A DNA stretch of 64,000 nt from contig OZ237762.1 in NCBI GenBank assembly GCA_965178125.1, positions 186,001-250,000 of the forward strand, in the 5' to 3' direction. The first letter of the stretch is position 1. Every line of letters begins with the position of its first letter. A model generated the notes under the pieces. The model had not been told where the DNA came from. It saw nothing but the letters and a program-made list of their open reading frames with translations, and ran no database searches. The stretch comes from Bilabrum cf. latius (Eukaryota > Bigyra: Bicosoecida > Bigyra > Bicosoecida). Below are positions 22,201-34,500 of this stretch, in pieces. Both the position numbers and the translations under genes were made by a program.

Positions 22201-25200
22201 GTGTGCCAGGGAATATTCCCTGGCGGAGATCCCATCAACGGCGGCCCGCTGCCGGCCCGCCGCGTGATACTCGACGATGCGTCCTGCGTGCTGCACCGCA
22301 ACTGCACCCCGGCTACAGGCACCGCCACTGATCGGAACAGCAGCGAGTACCTAGCTGCCCTTGCGGGCTACAGCCACACGGCCATTGGGGGTCTCTTCCC
22401 ATCGGGTGTGACGGCGTGTGCCGTGGCGTACGATGTTGACTTCGATGTGACCAACTCGGACGCAATGGCCATCGACTACCCGATCGGGTAGAACTCCGCT
22501 GCATTCGCATTCGGTGGGCACAGGCCCCCGTTCGCAACAGGCACGGCGCTGGTAGAGGCAAGCCGGGGGCGATATGTCCCGGGAGACATGAGACCGAGAA
22601 TCATTCGAAATACCACATCAAGGCATACCCCCGCATCAACTGGGGTGTCCGACTGGCTGGGTGCATCGGGGTCTATTTTGCACCATACTGAACCTATTGG
22701 TGGTCTCCAAGCTGGGCAGACTTCGTCTCCGCACGCAGCACGGCGCGCATCTACGGCAACATATCCCTCGCCGGTGGTCACCAGGGCAGACGAAGGGATG
22801 GCCCTCGCCTCCTACAGCCTGTACAGGGGCGCAGTGCTGCATCGCCTGGTGCCGCCCGCGCCTCCCATGTCCCTGCCCCGGGTGCAGGGCGGGTACTGGC
22901 AGTGCCGGCGCACCTCGTTGGTGGGATCCATGGCAGGCAGGCCAGTGTGCAGGGCGGGCTGCACGAGCCCTGGGCAGGTCCCTGTCGATGTGCAGCAGGA
23001 GCAGTCTGCAGCGGCTGGCAAGGCGCAAGTTGTTACTGGCGGCGGGTGGCAGCTGGTCTCTTCAGTGGCCCGGCTGTGGTACGGGGAGTGGAGAGGGTAT
23101 CCACAGCTGATGGTGCCTGAATTGCTGTATGACCCTGGCAGGCTAGCCCGCGTGCCTGCCATCGGCCAGTTGCTGCACAATGGCCAGGAGGGGTCTACTG
23201 ACTGGCAACAGCAGCGATACGCTGACGGAACAAAGGCTTCCATGTCGTGCGAGGTCGACGTTCCGACGTGGAACCGCGCCATCTCCGGCCATGCGCAGTA
23301 GTGGCGGCATAGAGAGCCTGCCTCTCGTGCAGTGATTCGTTTTGACCTGTTCTTTGACAGGAACCAGTGGCCAGCGGCACAGACGCAGTACGTCAAGCAC
23401 CCAGGAACCGCGCCTGGGCTTGACTACCCCTCCCCCAGTGCAGACCAAGTCGCCTGGCTGCTAGAGGACGTGCAGGCGGACCTGAAGGACCTGGCTGGGC
23501 TGGGCTCTTCTGTGCAGCCGGTGCATGTGGAGCTGCTCGGGGTGGAGCTCGATCCACCGGGACCTCCCTTGATCCAGGGACAGGGAGCGCCGCAGCTGTG
23601 GATGCGGCTGCGCATGAAGGCTATATTGGAGTAGGAGAAGGATGAGGTTTCTAGTCTGAGTGAATGGGAGGTGTACGGAAACTCGCAGGGCTCGAATGCG
23701 AGCACAAGATCTAGCTTTAGATAGCGAGCGTGGTCGGCAGGCGCCATGGGGCATGGCATAGCGGATGTGCTGCGAGGACACCGCAGGGGTGCGGAGTTGG
23801 GCACCTGGCTGCTGGCAGTGGACCCCGACTCGGTGCAGCTGCAGGTGTTCGTCCCGTGTCTGAAGGGGATGGTTCGAACTATGGCCCCGATGGGCGAGTG
23901 CGAGCGCAGCTGGACTGAGATGGCGGGAGTGCCCGCTCTGTGGCTGGACATGTGCCTGCTGCTGCTTGTGGCAGTGCTGGTTGGAGTTTGCTGCCTAGGC
24001 CCCTGCTGCGGATCGGCGGGGCCAGAGCGCGCTTGCAGATCCAGGTACCCTTGGCATGGCAGCAGCCGAGCCATGCTGTGCGCGGCAGGGGGTCTCCAAA
24101 CGAGGCTCGCTGTGATTTCGGTGTTCGGTGCTAGTCTGGGCGTGCCCGCAGCCGCGTGGATCGGGTGCTTGGCTATGTTCTCTGCCGTGCGGGCTGGCAT
24201 GGTGCTGTGCGGCCTGGACGCTGCAGGGCTTGCGCTCAGTAGGAGCGCTGCGCCGAAACAAAGTAGTAGGACGGATGCATTGGAGCTGACAGTGTCTCTC
24301 AACGACGTCGAGCTCGATCTCACCGACTAGGATCGGTGGCCGCACACGAACAGTCCTGGCAGACGTGCGGGAGTGTTGATGTCGGCTGCATCGAGCAGAC
24401 GCACAGCCACAGCGGGTCGTGGCACCGCACCGGCTCCAGCCATCATGCATAAAAAGAACAGGATGCAGTTGAATCCAAGGAACCAGACCCAGTCTTTTGC
24501 CCGCTCGCAGGTTAAAGCCGCACAATGGCCGAGTCGAGGACACAGCACCGCATCCACTCGCCACATGCGTACCACCGGACGCCCTGAGCTAGGCATGAGC
24601 CAAAGTACGCCACCACTTGGCCCGGCCCTCAGGGTACAGGACAGCAGGGCTCGCCCTGCGGCGGCTCCATTGCTTCAGTGTTCCAGCCTTGGCGCGGCCG
24701 CGACGAGCTACAAGGACTGGAGCGTGGTGTAGCGGCTGTCGGCGTCACCTGCGCTGTGCACTCTTGTCCGCAGCTTGGCCTGCCTCCACTGGGAGGCCCA
24801 GTCTTTGCTCTGGAGCGAGCTAGATGAGACCGCATGCTGCTACAGGGATGATGCGTTCGCAAGGACCAGGTCATCATCTGATGCCTCCAGGCAGGCAGCT
24901 GCCGGCCTGCTGCCGAGTGCGGACGGGTCCAGCTCCTCAGGTGCGGACCCGAGTGACCAGTGCCAACGAGATAAGAATCAACCGCACAGCGATCAGGGCG
25001 TGGACGTTAGTCGCGCTGGAGATCTAGCTGAAACGAGCCTTTCGGCTAATGCTGCTGGCTTGCCAGTCCTTCCCTTGGCTGGAGCTGAGCTTAGCGGCCA
25101 AGAGCAGGATTCAGTGGAGCGAAAGGCGTCGTTCAGGCGCGGCACTACCCGATTCGGCAATCGATCTGAGGTTCTCCGGGCTCGTCGTGTGCGCGTGGTC

Positions 25201-25485
25201 ATGTATCACGGATGGTGGATGCGACTGTTCGAGGACGTGGTGGTGCTGGCGTGCGTCGCGTGGTCAGTGGCGTGCAGTCTTGGGGCATGCCCTGCAGCTG
25301 CCTGCGTACCCCGGGGTGGGCAGGAGGGCATAGTAGGCGAAGAAACAACGGATCGTGCGCTGGCGCTGACGCCGGTGCTTCTCGCTGGTTAGCGGTTGCA
25401 GCTCGCGGGTCTATCACTGGCTTTGGCGGGGGCGCTTGCACTTGGCGGGATTGTTGACCTTGTCATCGTGGTTTGGTGCGTCTAA
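19201..25485 (+). CDS. large secreted/membrane protein, frame-shifted by a repeat array
   Basis: Exon 1 (19201-19402) starts MRGFVHVRCSGAVLLSFALV, a clear signal peptide, and has two TAGs (19285, 19309). A 130-bp intron follows. Exon 2 (19533-25485) begins ATWFVLPNSSHLEVAGW and ends at TAA. Before the 64-bp array (19951-21486) the coding frame differs from the frame after it; total coding length is 3n+2, so as assembled the two halves are out of register. After the array one frame stays open for about 4 kb across roughly 11 TAGs (e.g. 21724, 21961, 21979, 21997, 22489, 23299, 23632). The middle is a Cys/Asn-rich ectodomain. Later segments look membrane-spanning (e.g. LWLDMCLLLLVAVLVGVCCL and LAGALALGGIVDLVIVVWCV). 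The family is not recognised; a channel-like C-terminus is only a guess. Confidence 0.6.
19951..21486 (+). repeat. 64-bp minisatellite, 24 units
   Basis: Exactly 24 head-to-tail units of 64 bp beginning 'atgggccatgcagatcacgc'. All are identical by eye except one base in the first unit (gcttcc for gcctcc). Sixty-four is not a multiple of three, so translation rotates through all three frames, none containing TGA or TAA. The ancestral single unit encodes MQITQHASNQIYVENYGMYM. Twenty-three extra units shift the downstream frame by two bases. Confidence 0.95.
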
Positions 25486-25689
25486 TCCGGACCCATCGCA
25501 AATTACGTAACCTTACGACTAGCAAGCAATTGGCGTCTTGTCGTCGGCTTGCTTTATGACTTATGACCATACGATCCCCAGCCGGCTGATAGACAACAAG
25601 TCTAGATCTGGTGTTCAACAAATATGTAGCGGCATCACTGGATGGCCTACTTCCACGGATCAACAGGATGGATCCGTGCTTGCCCTGGA

Positions 25690-28600
25690 TCATCCGAACC
25701 GTGCAATCGGCGATCCCCCAGCCACGGACTACCGACTTTGGCCACTCTTCGATCCTGAGAGCCTGGTTGCGTTGACACTCCGCTATCCCAGAATGCCACC
25801 GCGACCAGTGCCTCGAGCAGATCGACTGCCGGACAGGGGCCTCCCCGCTCTGGTCGCATCTGCCACCTCGACTGAGTCGGTGGCCGAGGCCTCTGGAGCA
25901 GCGCTCTGCACGGCTGCCGAGGCCGATCCCCTGTGCGCCGCATGCGCAGCCAGCCTGCCTCTCGCACGCTGGGACCCTTTGCCCTGGTCACCAGAAGAGC
26001 CAGCCACTTGAGGCGGCTGCGATTGCGCGTCCTCAACGTTGGGAGTGCCCGCGCCATTCACGCCCTTCGACTGCAGCCGATCCACCGCAGTCCGAATGGC
26101 CGCCAAGCCCGCCCCCACGTCTCGCATCCACAGCTGCACGCTGTCCCTCAGCGACCGCAGCTGCCCCTCCGCCCGACGCACCCTCCCACCGAGCCTGGCT
26201 AATTTCTGCTGCACCCCTGCCTGTGGCGTCGCACCCGCGCGGGGCCTGGACCCTCCTCGCGCATCTGGCGAGCCGGTCGATGCTCCATGCTCTGCCACTC
26301 CTTGTTCCTCCAGGGGAGGCGGCACCAGGTATCGCTCCACCACTAGCTCCGTGGCGTCGTCCAGCTCCTCATCGATTGTCTTTGGCTCACCCTCAGCAGT
26401 TGCTGACCTCCCGCCAGCCGCTGTTCGTGACGAAGCACCGTTTCCGGCGCCGGCAGCTGCACTGCTCCCCGACACCACAGCCTCGCTCGAGCTGGCAGTC
26501 GGTGAAGCCGCCCTTGCTGCTCCAAGGCTGGGCAGGCCTCGAGCGGGCCCCAGCACATGGACTCTCAGGTCGCCAGCGGCACCGTCTGGGACACCGTACC
26601 CCTGCCCCACTGCAAACAGTCCGCTGTCGGTGAGTACCACTGCGCATGTGCTGCATGGGACTCGCGCGAATCTACTCTGCGGTTCGCCAAGCTCCCCGTC
26701 CGATGCCGATGCCGCCCCATTCCTCCAAGCCGCATTCAGCGCATCCCAGCCGCACAGGCCAGGCACAACCTCCTGCGAAGGGCAAGCCACAGCCAGGCCC
26801 AGCACCGCAGTGCCCTGCACCCCAGCCTCGGTCTCCTCCAGCCGCCTGGGACACGTCTCCTCCGCGATGGCCCGCCCCTCGGGGCTCAGACCCGGCACCT
26901 CTGGGGCTCCTCGCACGGCGAACGCCCGGCCCCCGACTCTCAGTGAGGCAGCCACCTCGATGCGGCTGGCCGGCCGGAAATACGCCCTCTTGAGGTGTGA
27001 CGAGTCCGGCATGGCTGGGTGCCTCAGCTTGAGCCTCCCATCGGGCCCGTACGATTTCTTGGGCCGCATGGCCAGCGCCGTCTCGAGCGCGGGCTTGGTG
27101 CCGGGTGGAGGCACCACCTCCAGGTCGACGGGCCAGGGGGCCGCGCTGCCGCCCGTGGAGGCCAGCACTCGGAGAACAACGGGCGCGCCCAGGGCCTGTG
27201 AGGAGGTCGGCGACTCTGTGACGGCCCCCGCTGTCGGTGGGGTTGAGGGAACAAAGGGATTCAGTGAAGGCACGAGTGCGCTCTCTCGACCCCCCACGAG
27301 GAAGGGGACCGACAGGTGCCGAACCGCCTTGGCGAACCTTCGTTGGGACTCGGAATCAGATCGGGTCACCCCAGCTCGCCCCTCCCCCGTGCTGCCTGAG
27401 GCCTCCTCGCTGCCGGCACCTCCTTTCCAAGCCCCGACCGGCCACACGGTCTGGCTGGGCACAGGCACCCGGCGGACACCTTCGTGCGCTGCACCCTCGC
27501 ACGCCTCGTGTCTCATGGCCCACAGGCTCACGGCCCCATCGTCCTGACCGCACGCCACCGCCCACCCGTCCATCTCCCTGCCCGTCCAGGCGACGCAGTC
27601 CCGCGGCACAGGCACTGGCACCAGCCGCACCGCCAGAGCGCGGGCACTCCCTGGCAGCCTCCACCGCCTCGATTCCACCCAGCACCCCTGCAGGAAGCGC
27701 CCCTCCCCATCCAGCCGGCAGCACCTGGAGAACAGCGACACGTCCCCCGAGGCAGACGACAGCACGGCCAGGCCGCGCCTCGCCCACCGCGGGCTGGAGC
27801 TGGCGCTGGCTGTGCCCTCCCAGGCAAGGCAAGTGTCCGTTGCGGTGTCCACCGCGAGTACCGCACCGGGAACGCGAGACGACTGCGCGGCGCCGGTGCC
27901 AGCTGCGGAACCGTCCCCGGATGTCTCTAGCGGGGCTTGGGGCGGCTGCGGCCGCGGCGCAGGCAGGGCTGGTCCTGCGGGGTCCGAGACGAGGACGAGC
28001 TGCAGACCGGCTCCGTCATCGATGGCGGCGGATGCACCCGCGGCCACCCCGCCGCCCTGGGGCAAAGCGGGCCGCCCTGGCCGCACGTCGAACTCGAGGG
28101 CGTGCGCCCCCCCCGATGCGACTAGCAGTCGCGTGCCGTCCGGGGAGCAGGTGCCTGGGGGGAGGAAAGCGATGCTGCAGGGATGAGCGCCACTGTGAGC
28201 GATGGAAACGAGCTCTGCTACTCCCGTTGATGGGAGCTGGCTAGACCCGATCAGGACGGGAATCACGCTTCCGAAACGCTCGCTGCCTGTCGGCGACGCT
28301 TTCACCAGTTCAAAGCATGTTAGCCACGCCGGCGACTCTGAAGTCTCGCTGCTTATGACTGCAAGGAGGGGCATAGTACTCGAGGACGACAAAAATCCCC
28401 CTGCCACCGGCCCATGGGGCCCAAAATCTCGTGGAGACGGCGCGAATGCAACCAGTTGTGGCTCTCCAATCAGCCGGGACGCCTTTCGATCGCCACTCCC
28501 CGCCCCGATCTAACACACACAAATGTCTGTAATTAAAGCATCGCCTCCCTTCAGACTTGAGCTGCTCGGCCTCAGTACGGAGAGCGTGACTCCAGTTGCC

Positions 28601-28737
28601 GATGCGACCGCCACGAGGCCAGTTTCGCTGCATACTGCCAGCCTGTTTGCAAGATTGGATGATGCGCCCGCACCAAGCCGCTATTTTACTGTATTTAAGG
28701 CTACTGATGTGGGCTGGATGGGCCTCTGAAGCGACAT
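25690..28737 (-). CDS. propeller-like protein with C-terminal coiled coil, unknown
   Basis: Single exon from ATG 28737 to TGA 25690-25692; 1015 residues with TAG as Gln at 28681-28683, 28510-28512, 25783-25785 and 25729-25731. The N-terminal 500 residues alternate short hydrophobic strands and loops such as LAVCSETGLVAVASATGVTL and WAVACGQDDGAVSLWAM, resembling degenerate WD/beta-propeller blades. Long Ser/Ala/Gly linkers follow. Near the C-terminus, QQKLARLGGRVRRAEGQLRS and the following 45 residues form a likely coiled coil. Propeller plus coiled coil without FG repeats recalls scaffold nucleoporins such as Nup88, but this is weak. Convergent with the plus-strand gene ending at 25485. Confidence 0.7.
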
Positions 28738-28935
28738 CAAAGCCACAAAAGGCAATACAAATTTGAATTCGCAGTGTCGTTGACGTCGTCTCGGTGTGAC
28801 GACTAGGGCGAGCCTGCGTTTCAGTGACATGATGTCACATTGGCACCGCACTTAGCACGGGCCCCACAAGTCCTACCGCGCGGTCTATCTTAGTCTGCAC
28901 GGTAGACATCAGGCGAGCCGTCTGCCCACTCCCAC

Positions 28936-31574
28936 TCAGTCTCGTCGTCTTCGCTGCCGGCGAGGCCTGCTGCCCGCCCGGCCGCCCCTCCCCTTGTTCA
29001 CCTCGCCCTCGCCTTCATCCTCGTCCTCGTTCCCTTCATCTGCCTCGGAGTGATCCAACCCATCTCTTCCGCCACCCCCTCCTCTAAAATCGCCCCCCAC
29101 GCGCCCGCTTGCGCCCCCGCCCCCCTTCTGCCGCACCCGCCGGCGAGCGCGCAGCACAGACGGCACTCGATCCGGGTCCTGTCCCGCCCACTCCCCCTCC
29201 CCCTCCCCTTTCTCTCTGCCGCCACTGTCATCCCGCACTGTTCCCTGGTCCTAGTCCAGGTCCAGGTCCAGCAGCGACTCATCGCCGCCACCGCTGTGTC
29301 CCCTGCTGGCCGAGAGGAGGTGCCAATAGGCCGCGCACCGCTGCTGCACCTCCTCTGGAGGACCGATCCCGCCTTTGGCCACCCTGCCGCCGGACAGGCA
29401 CACCACCTGGTCTGCCACCTGTGCCGCTTGCTGGATGTGGTGCGACACCAGCACCACCGTGCGATGATTCTCGACAGCCTCCCTCCTCAGCTGCCGTAGC
29501 ATCTCGGCTGCATCGGGCGCGTCATAGCTCGCGTCAGGCTCGTCCACCACCAGAACAGGGGCGTTGGACAGCAGCAGCCGAGCGAATGCCAGCCTCCCTG
29601 CCTCTCCTCCGGACAGCTTCACCCCGGTCGGGCCCATGAGGGTGCCCCACCCCTGCGGCCAGCTGGCACTCACGTCCCGCAGACCCACCTCGTCTGCCAG
29701 CTGTGCCGCTTCGTCCTCCACGAGTTCGGCGCGGGCCAAGCGAAGGTTCTCTAGCGCGGTTGCAACCAGCACGTGGGCGCGCTGCGGGGCGGACGCGATC
29801 AGGCGCCGCGCATCCCTCAGCGGAACCTCCCTGGTGTCGACCCCCCCCACCCTCACCGCCCCCTCCTGGGGGCATCGCATCCCGCTCAGCAGCCCAATGA
29901 GCGTGCTCTTGCCCGCCCCGTTGCCCCCGCACACCAGTGTCACCGTCCCGGGCTCGCACCGAAAAGACACGCCCAGCACCCCCCGCTCGCCCTATGCGGA
30001 CTCGGAGTCACCTTGGTTGTTCCCTGGGCGATGCACGAACCGCGCACCCTCCACCTCAAGCACGACACCCCCCTGTCGGGCGTCCCCTTGCAACCCCCCC
30101 TTCCTCCTCCTCCTCGTCCCCATGCCCTGCACCAGGCCACGCACTCGCCTGGCTGCAGTCCCGTCAGGATCCATGTCTGGACAGCGGGCGCAATGGTCCG
30201 TGCCGGGGCCGGGGCGCAGTGTGACGAGTGCACCCTGCGTGCCATCCTGCTCTTTCCCCATCTCCTCTCCACCTTCTTCCCCGTCCTTCTTCTTCGTCCC
30301 GCCATCCAGGGGTAGGTTCGATCCACCGGTGGACTCGGCCTGCCTCCTCCCGCCCTGCACCTGCCTGCCCTCCTCCAGCATCTCGTGGAGGTGCTGCAGC
30401 ACGCCCATCTGCGCCCCCGCCCCCGCGATGGCCCTCCTGACCCTCCCCATGGGCCCGAACAGCCGGTCCACGTTCCCCCACAGAGCAGAGCAGTCCCCCA
30501 CGGACATGTCCCCTGCCAGCACTCGAGCCCCCGCCATGTACACGCAGGCCAGCAAAGTGCCCGCGTGCACCACCTGCTGCATGGTGGCAGACAGCTGCGT
30601 GGCCGTCCAGCCGGCTGCCTTTGCCTCCTGCTGCTTCCTGAAGGCAGCCCCCACCCGTGCCCTCACCTGATCCTCTCCGCACAGGCCCTTGATAGTGGCC
30701 GCCCCCTGGACCGCGACTGTCAGCAGCTGGGCCTGCCCCACTGAACGGGTGAGCCAGCGGCTCTTCATAACCTGCTCGGCCTGCGCACCCACGTGCAGGA
30801 CCAGCCCATCGGCCAGCACGCCCAGCAGGATGGCCCCGGCCACGTTGGGGAGCCGGTAGCGGACGAGCACTCGGTAGCACGTGTACACGACACCCCCAAC
30901 TGCAGGCAGGACCGTCCACAGCATCGAGTCAACGATGCGGTATCCAGCTGGCAGTGCGCGAGTGACGGTGGCCGCCACGTGACCTGCTTTTCTGGATTCC
31001 AGCCAGTCCGCATCGGACGCGAGGATCCGGTCCAGCAGCTTGCCACCGATGCCCTCCTCGACGACCAGACGGGCGCGGTACTGTAAGTAGTACCTCAGCT
31101 CATCGCACCCTCGCACCAGCACTATACAAAGTCCGTACCAAGCAAACACACTGACAAATTCGCTGTACCTGGCAGCTGCATCTGTGCTGCAGTCCTCGCT
31201 GTTGCAGAGCACGGTGCTCGCCAAGATGTCCAACGCCTGCCCCCTGAGGACCGGCGCATAAAACCTAGAAGCGTACGATGCGATCAGACATATCCAGACG
31301 AATACAATGTATGCGGCAGACTCCTGCATGACGAAAGTGAAGCATGTGCAGTATTCTAATTCATTCAAGCAGCATGCATGCACTCGAAAGCATCTACGCC
31401 CAGGTCAGCGGTACTCACAACTGTGCTTGGTAAAGCATATGGCTGGACAAACTCCCACACAAAGAGCCATGGGACCATCCAAAGCAAAGCAGTTCTGTCT
31501 CGGTTCGAGCGGGACGAACCACCGCAGGAAGGTTCGCGTAGCAGACGGTGCTTATGTGCCTCCGACCCCGTCAT
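28936..31574 (-). CDS. ABC half transporter (TMD-NBD)
   Basis: Exons 31419-31574 and 28936-31323 (95-bp intron, phase 0); 847 residues, TGA stop. TAG at 29992-29994 joins the membrane domain to the ATPase domain; TAG at 29251-29253 joins the ATPase domain to a charged Gly/Arg/Asp-rich tail. Exon 1 ends FVQPYALPSTV and exon 2 begins ESAAYIVFVWICLIASY, so a first membrane span crosses the intron. About six spans are predicted. The NBD shows Walker A GGNGAGKST (about residue 518), signature LSGGEAGRLAFAR, Walker B VLVVDEPDASYD and H-loop VLVSHHI. Architecture fits ABCB-type exporters acting as dimers; substrate and membrane are unknown. The first 23 bases of the model overlap the end of the upstream gene on the same strand. 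Confidence 0.88.
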
Positions 31575-34500
31575 CCACAGAATACCCCTGCTAGCCACCA
31601 ATCTGCACCTGGCTGCCCCCCACTCTATCGCCGGCACCAGTGCCGCAGCACGCTCTCCCTATCGAGCCACCCTGCGCGCCTGCCTCCTCCCCTAGAGCAT
31701 CGGCCCCAGCACCACTGCCACTGGCACTGGCATGGCCCTCGAGACCCTCCCGAACCGCAGCAGTGGCTCCTTCTCTGGTGCTGGCGGTGGCATGCGCCTG
31801 GGGCACAGCCGCAAAGACAGGCCCGCTCCACATGGTGCGCCCGGGGTCTGGAGCACCAGAGCCAGCACTGCCACTACCATTGGCACTGCCGCTGTCCCCC
31901 CGCTGGTGCTCGCCGGCCTACAGCCGAGAAGCTTCCGCAACCGCTTCAGTGCCCGCCGCAGCGCCTTCTTCCCTTGTACTTGACTCTGGCTCGTCCTTGC
32001 CCCCCCCCACCAACTCCACAGCAGCTGCATCCCTGCCAGGGTCTGCCCCCGCCCTCCACACGTGGCCCTCCGCCCCTTCCTCCTCCCTATGCTCGTCTCT
32101 TCGCTCCAGCGCCAAATCGACCAAGGGGGAGGCGGGCGCGTACTGCGTCCCAGCCTCTCGGATCGTAAGCACCCGGGGAGATGCGAGCCACAGGGGCAGG
32201 CCGCTATGGCCCTGACTCTGACTCTGACTCTGACCCTGCATGCTAACCTGCCCTGTCTATGGTTGCCAGCCTGTCTCCACACTGCCCATGCCTCTTGCAC
32301 CCGATGATCCCCCCAGCGCACCAGCCTCAGGGGCACCAGCCCACGCCCCGCCTGCTGCACCACTGCTCTCCGCAGCAGCTTGCCGGGGCCGGGGCCCGTC
32401 CCAGCGCCTGTCCAGTCGCACGCACCGCATCTCCCCGAACTTGCCCAGCGCAAACACCGTGCCCCCATGCACGGTGAGCCGCCTGATTCCGTCCCTCTGC
32501 CGCATCAGCCGCAGCCGCCACACGATGCGCCCGCTGGGCACGTGGTAAGCTCGAAGCATCCCGTCGGACCCCCCAGTCAGCAGGCACCGACCCACTGCCC
32601 TGAGGCAAAGCACCTGGTGCCTTCGCGCGGGGTCGCGGAACGTTCGGCGAAGCTCCCCGCCGCAGCCAAAGTAGCTCACCGTGCCGTTCGCTGCACCCGC
32701 GAACACGCCCCTGCACTGCGCCTGCACGGTCCATAAGGGGCCCGAGGGACTGCTCCTGCTGCCTGTTTTCCGGGTCATGACCAGGTCCCATTTTAGAGGG
32801 GCGGTGGGGTGCTGCCTGTCTCCAGGATGATCACCCGGACCTGGAATGGTGGCTGCCACAGAGGAAGAGGAGGAGGAGGAGGCAGGTGTGGGTGACGGGC
32901 TAGGGGAGGTGGGTGTGGTCCTGGTCGGCTGCTCGCTTATACCGTGTCGCGATGTGGATGCGCTCTGCCTCCACCACTTCACCTCCCCATCCATCCCCAC
33001 CGTGACAGCGACGGGCACTCGGGCGCGCCCGTCGCACGGAGTGTACAGCGGTGGGCTGTCTTTGCCTGCGTCCGCGCTGCCCGTCCTCGCGGCACCATGC
33101 TCAATACTCTAGTCCCCCCACGCATCGGGCATCCACGCGAAATCCAGGTCTGTTAGGGCGCCTCGATGGCCGCTGTGTGACTGCCACGCTGTGTGAGCCA
33201 TGTGCGGAGAAACACGAGAACTGGATGTGCTGGATGTGCTGGGGCCGGACTAGGCCTACCTCTATACCTAGGCTGAAGACGAGTCGACCGCGATGGGTGC
33301 TGGTGCCATGGACGGGAGCGATGGGGGAACAGTTGCAGGGGATGCTTGGAATCCGCCGCCCTCCGCGACAAGAGTCCTGCCACTGCCACTGTTGTGCCCA
33401 CCACTGGCATCATCACGTCTCTCAGTGACAAGAGTCCTGCCACTGCCACTGTTGTGCCCACCACTGGCATCATCACGTCTCTCAGTGACAAGAGTCCTGC
33501 CACTGCCACTGTTGTGCCCACCACTGGCATCATCACGTCTCTCAGTGACAAGAGTCCTGCCACTGCCACTGTTGTGCCCACCACTGGCATCATCACGTCT
33601 CTCAGTGACAAGAGTCCTGCCACTGCCACTGTTGTGCCCACCACTGGCATCATCACGTCTCTCAGTGACAAGAGTCCTGCCACTGCCACTGTTGTGCCCA
33701 CCACTGGCATCATCACGTCTCTCAGTGACAAGAGTCCTGCCACTGCCACTGTTGTGCCCACCACTGGCATCATCACGTCTCTCAGTGACAAGAGTCCTGC
33801 CACTGCCACTGTTGTGCCCACCACTGGCATCATCACGTCTCTCAGTGACAAGAGTCCTGCCACTGCCACTGTTGTGCCCACCACTGGCATCATCACGTCT
33901 CTCAGTGACAAGAGTCCTGCCACTGCCACTGTTGTGCCCACCACTGGCATCATCACGTCTCTCAGTGACAAGAGTCCTGCCACTGCCACTGTTGTGCCCA
34001 CCACTGGCATCATCACGTCTCTCAGTGACAAGAGTCCTGCCACTGCCACTGTTGTGCCCACCACTGGCATCATCACGTCTCTCAGTGACAAGAGTCCTGC
34101 CACTGCCACTGTTGTGCCCACCACTGGCATCATCACGTCTCTCAGTGACAAGAGTCCTGCCACTGCCACTGTTGTGCCCACCACTGGCATCATCACGTCT
34201 CTCAGTGACAAGAGTCCTGCCACTGCCACTGTTGTGCCCACCACTGGCATCATCACGTCTCTCAGTGACAAGAGTCCTGCCACTGCCACTGTTGTGCCCA
34301 CCACTGGCATCATCACGTCTCTCAGTGACAAGAGTCCTGCCACTGCCACTGTTGTGCCCACCACTGGCATCATCACGTCTCTCAGTGACAAGAGTCCTGC
34401 CACTGCCACTGTTGTGCCCACCACTGGCATCATCACGTCTCTCAGTGACAAGAGTCCTGCCACTGCCACTGTTGTGCCCACCACTGGCATCATCACGTCT

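Noticed and set aside
24327-24596. Minus-strand open frame with a hydrophobic WVWFLGFNCILFFLCMM stretch
   Set aside because: Antisense to the plus-strand frame that runs 4 kb without TAA or TGA; I see no independent start or family match.
25483-25560. UAA also encoding Gln (the frame after TAA 25483 stays open about 25 codons to a TGA)
   Set aside because: The stretch is too short to be significant; eS27 ends at TAA at its proper length and no in-frame TAA was found in any gene.
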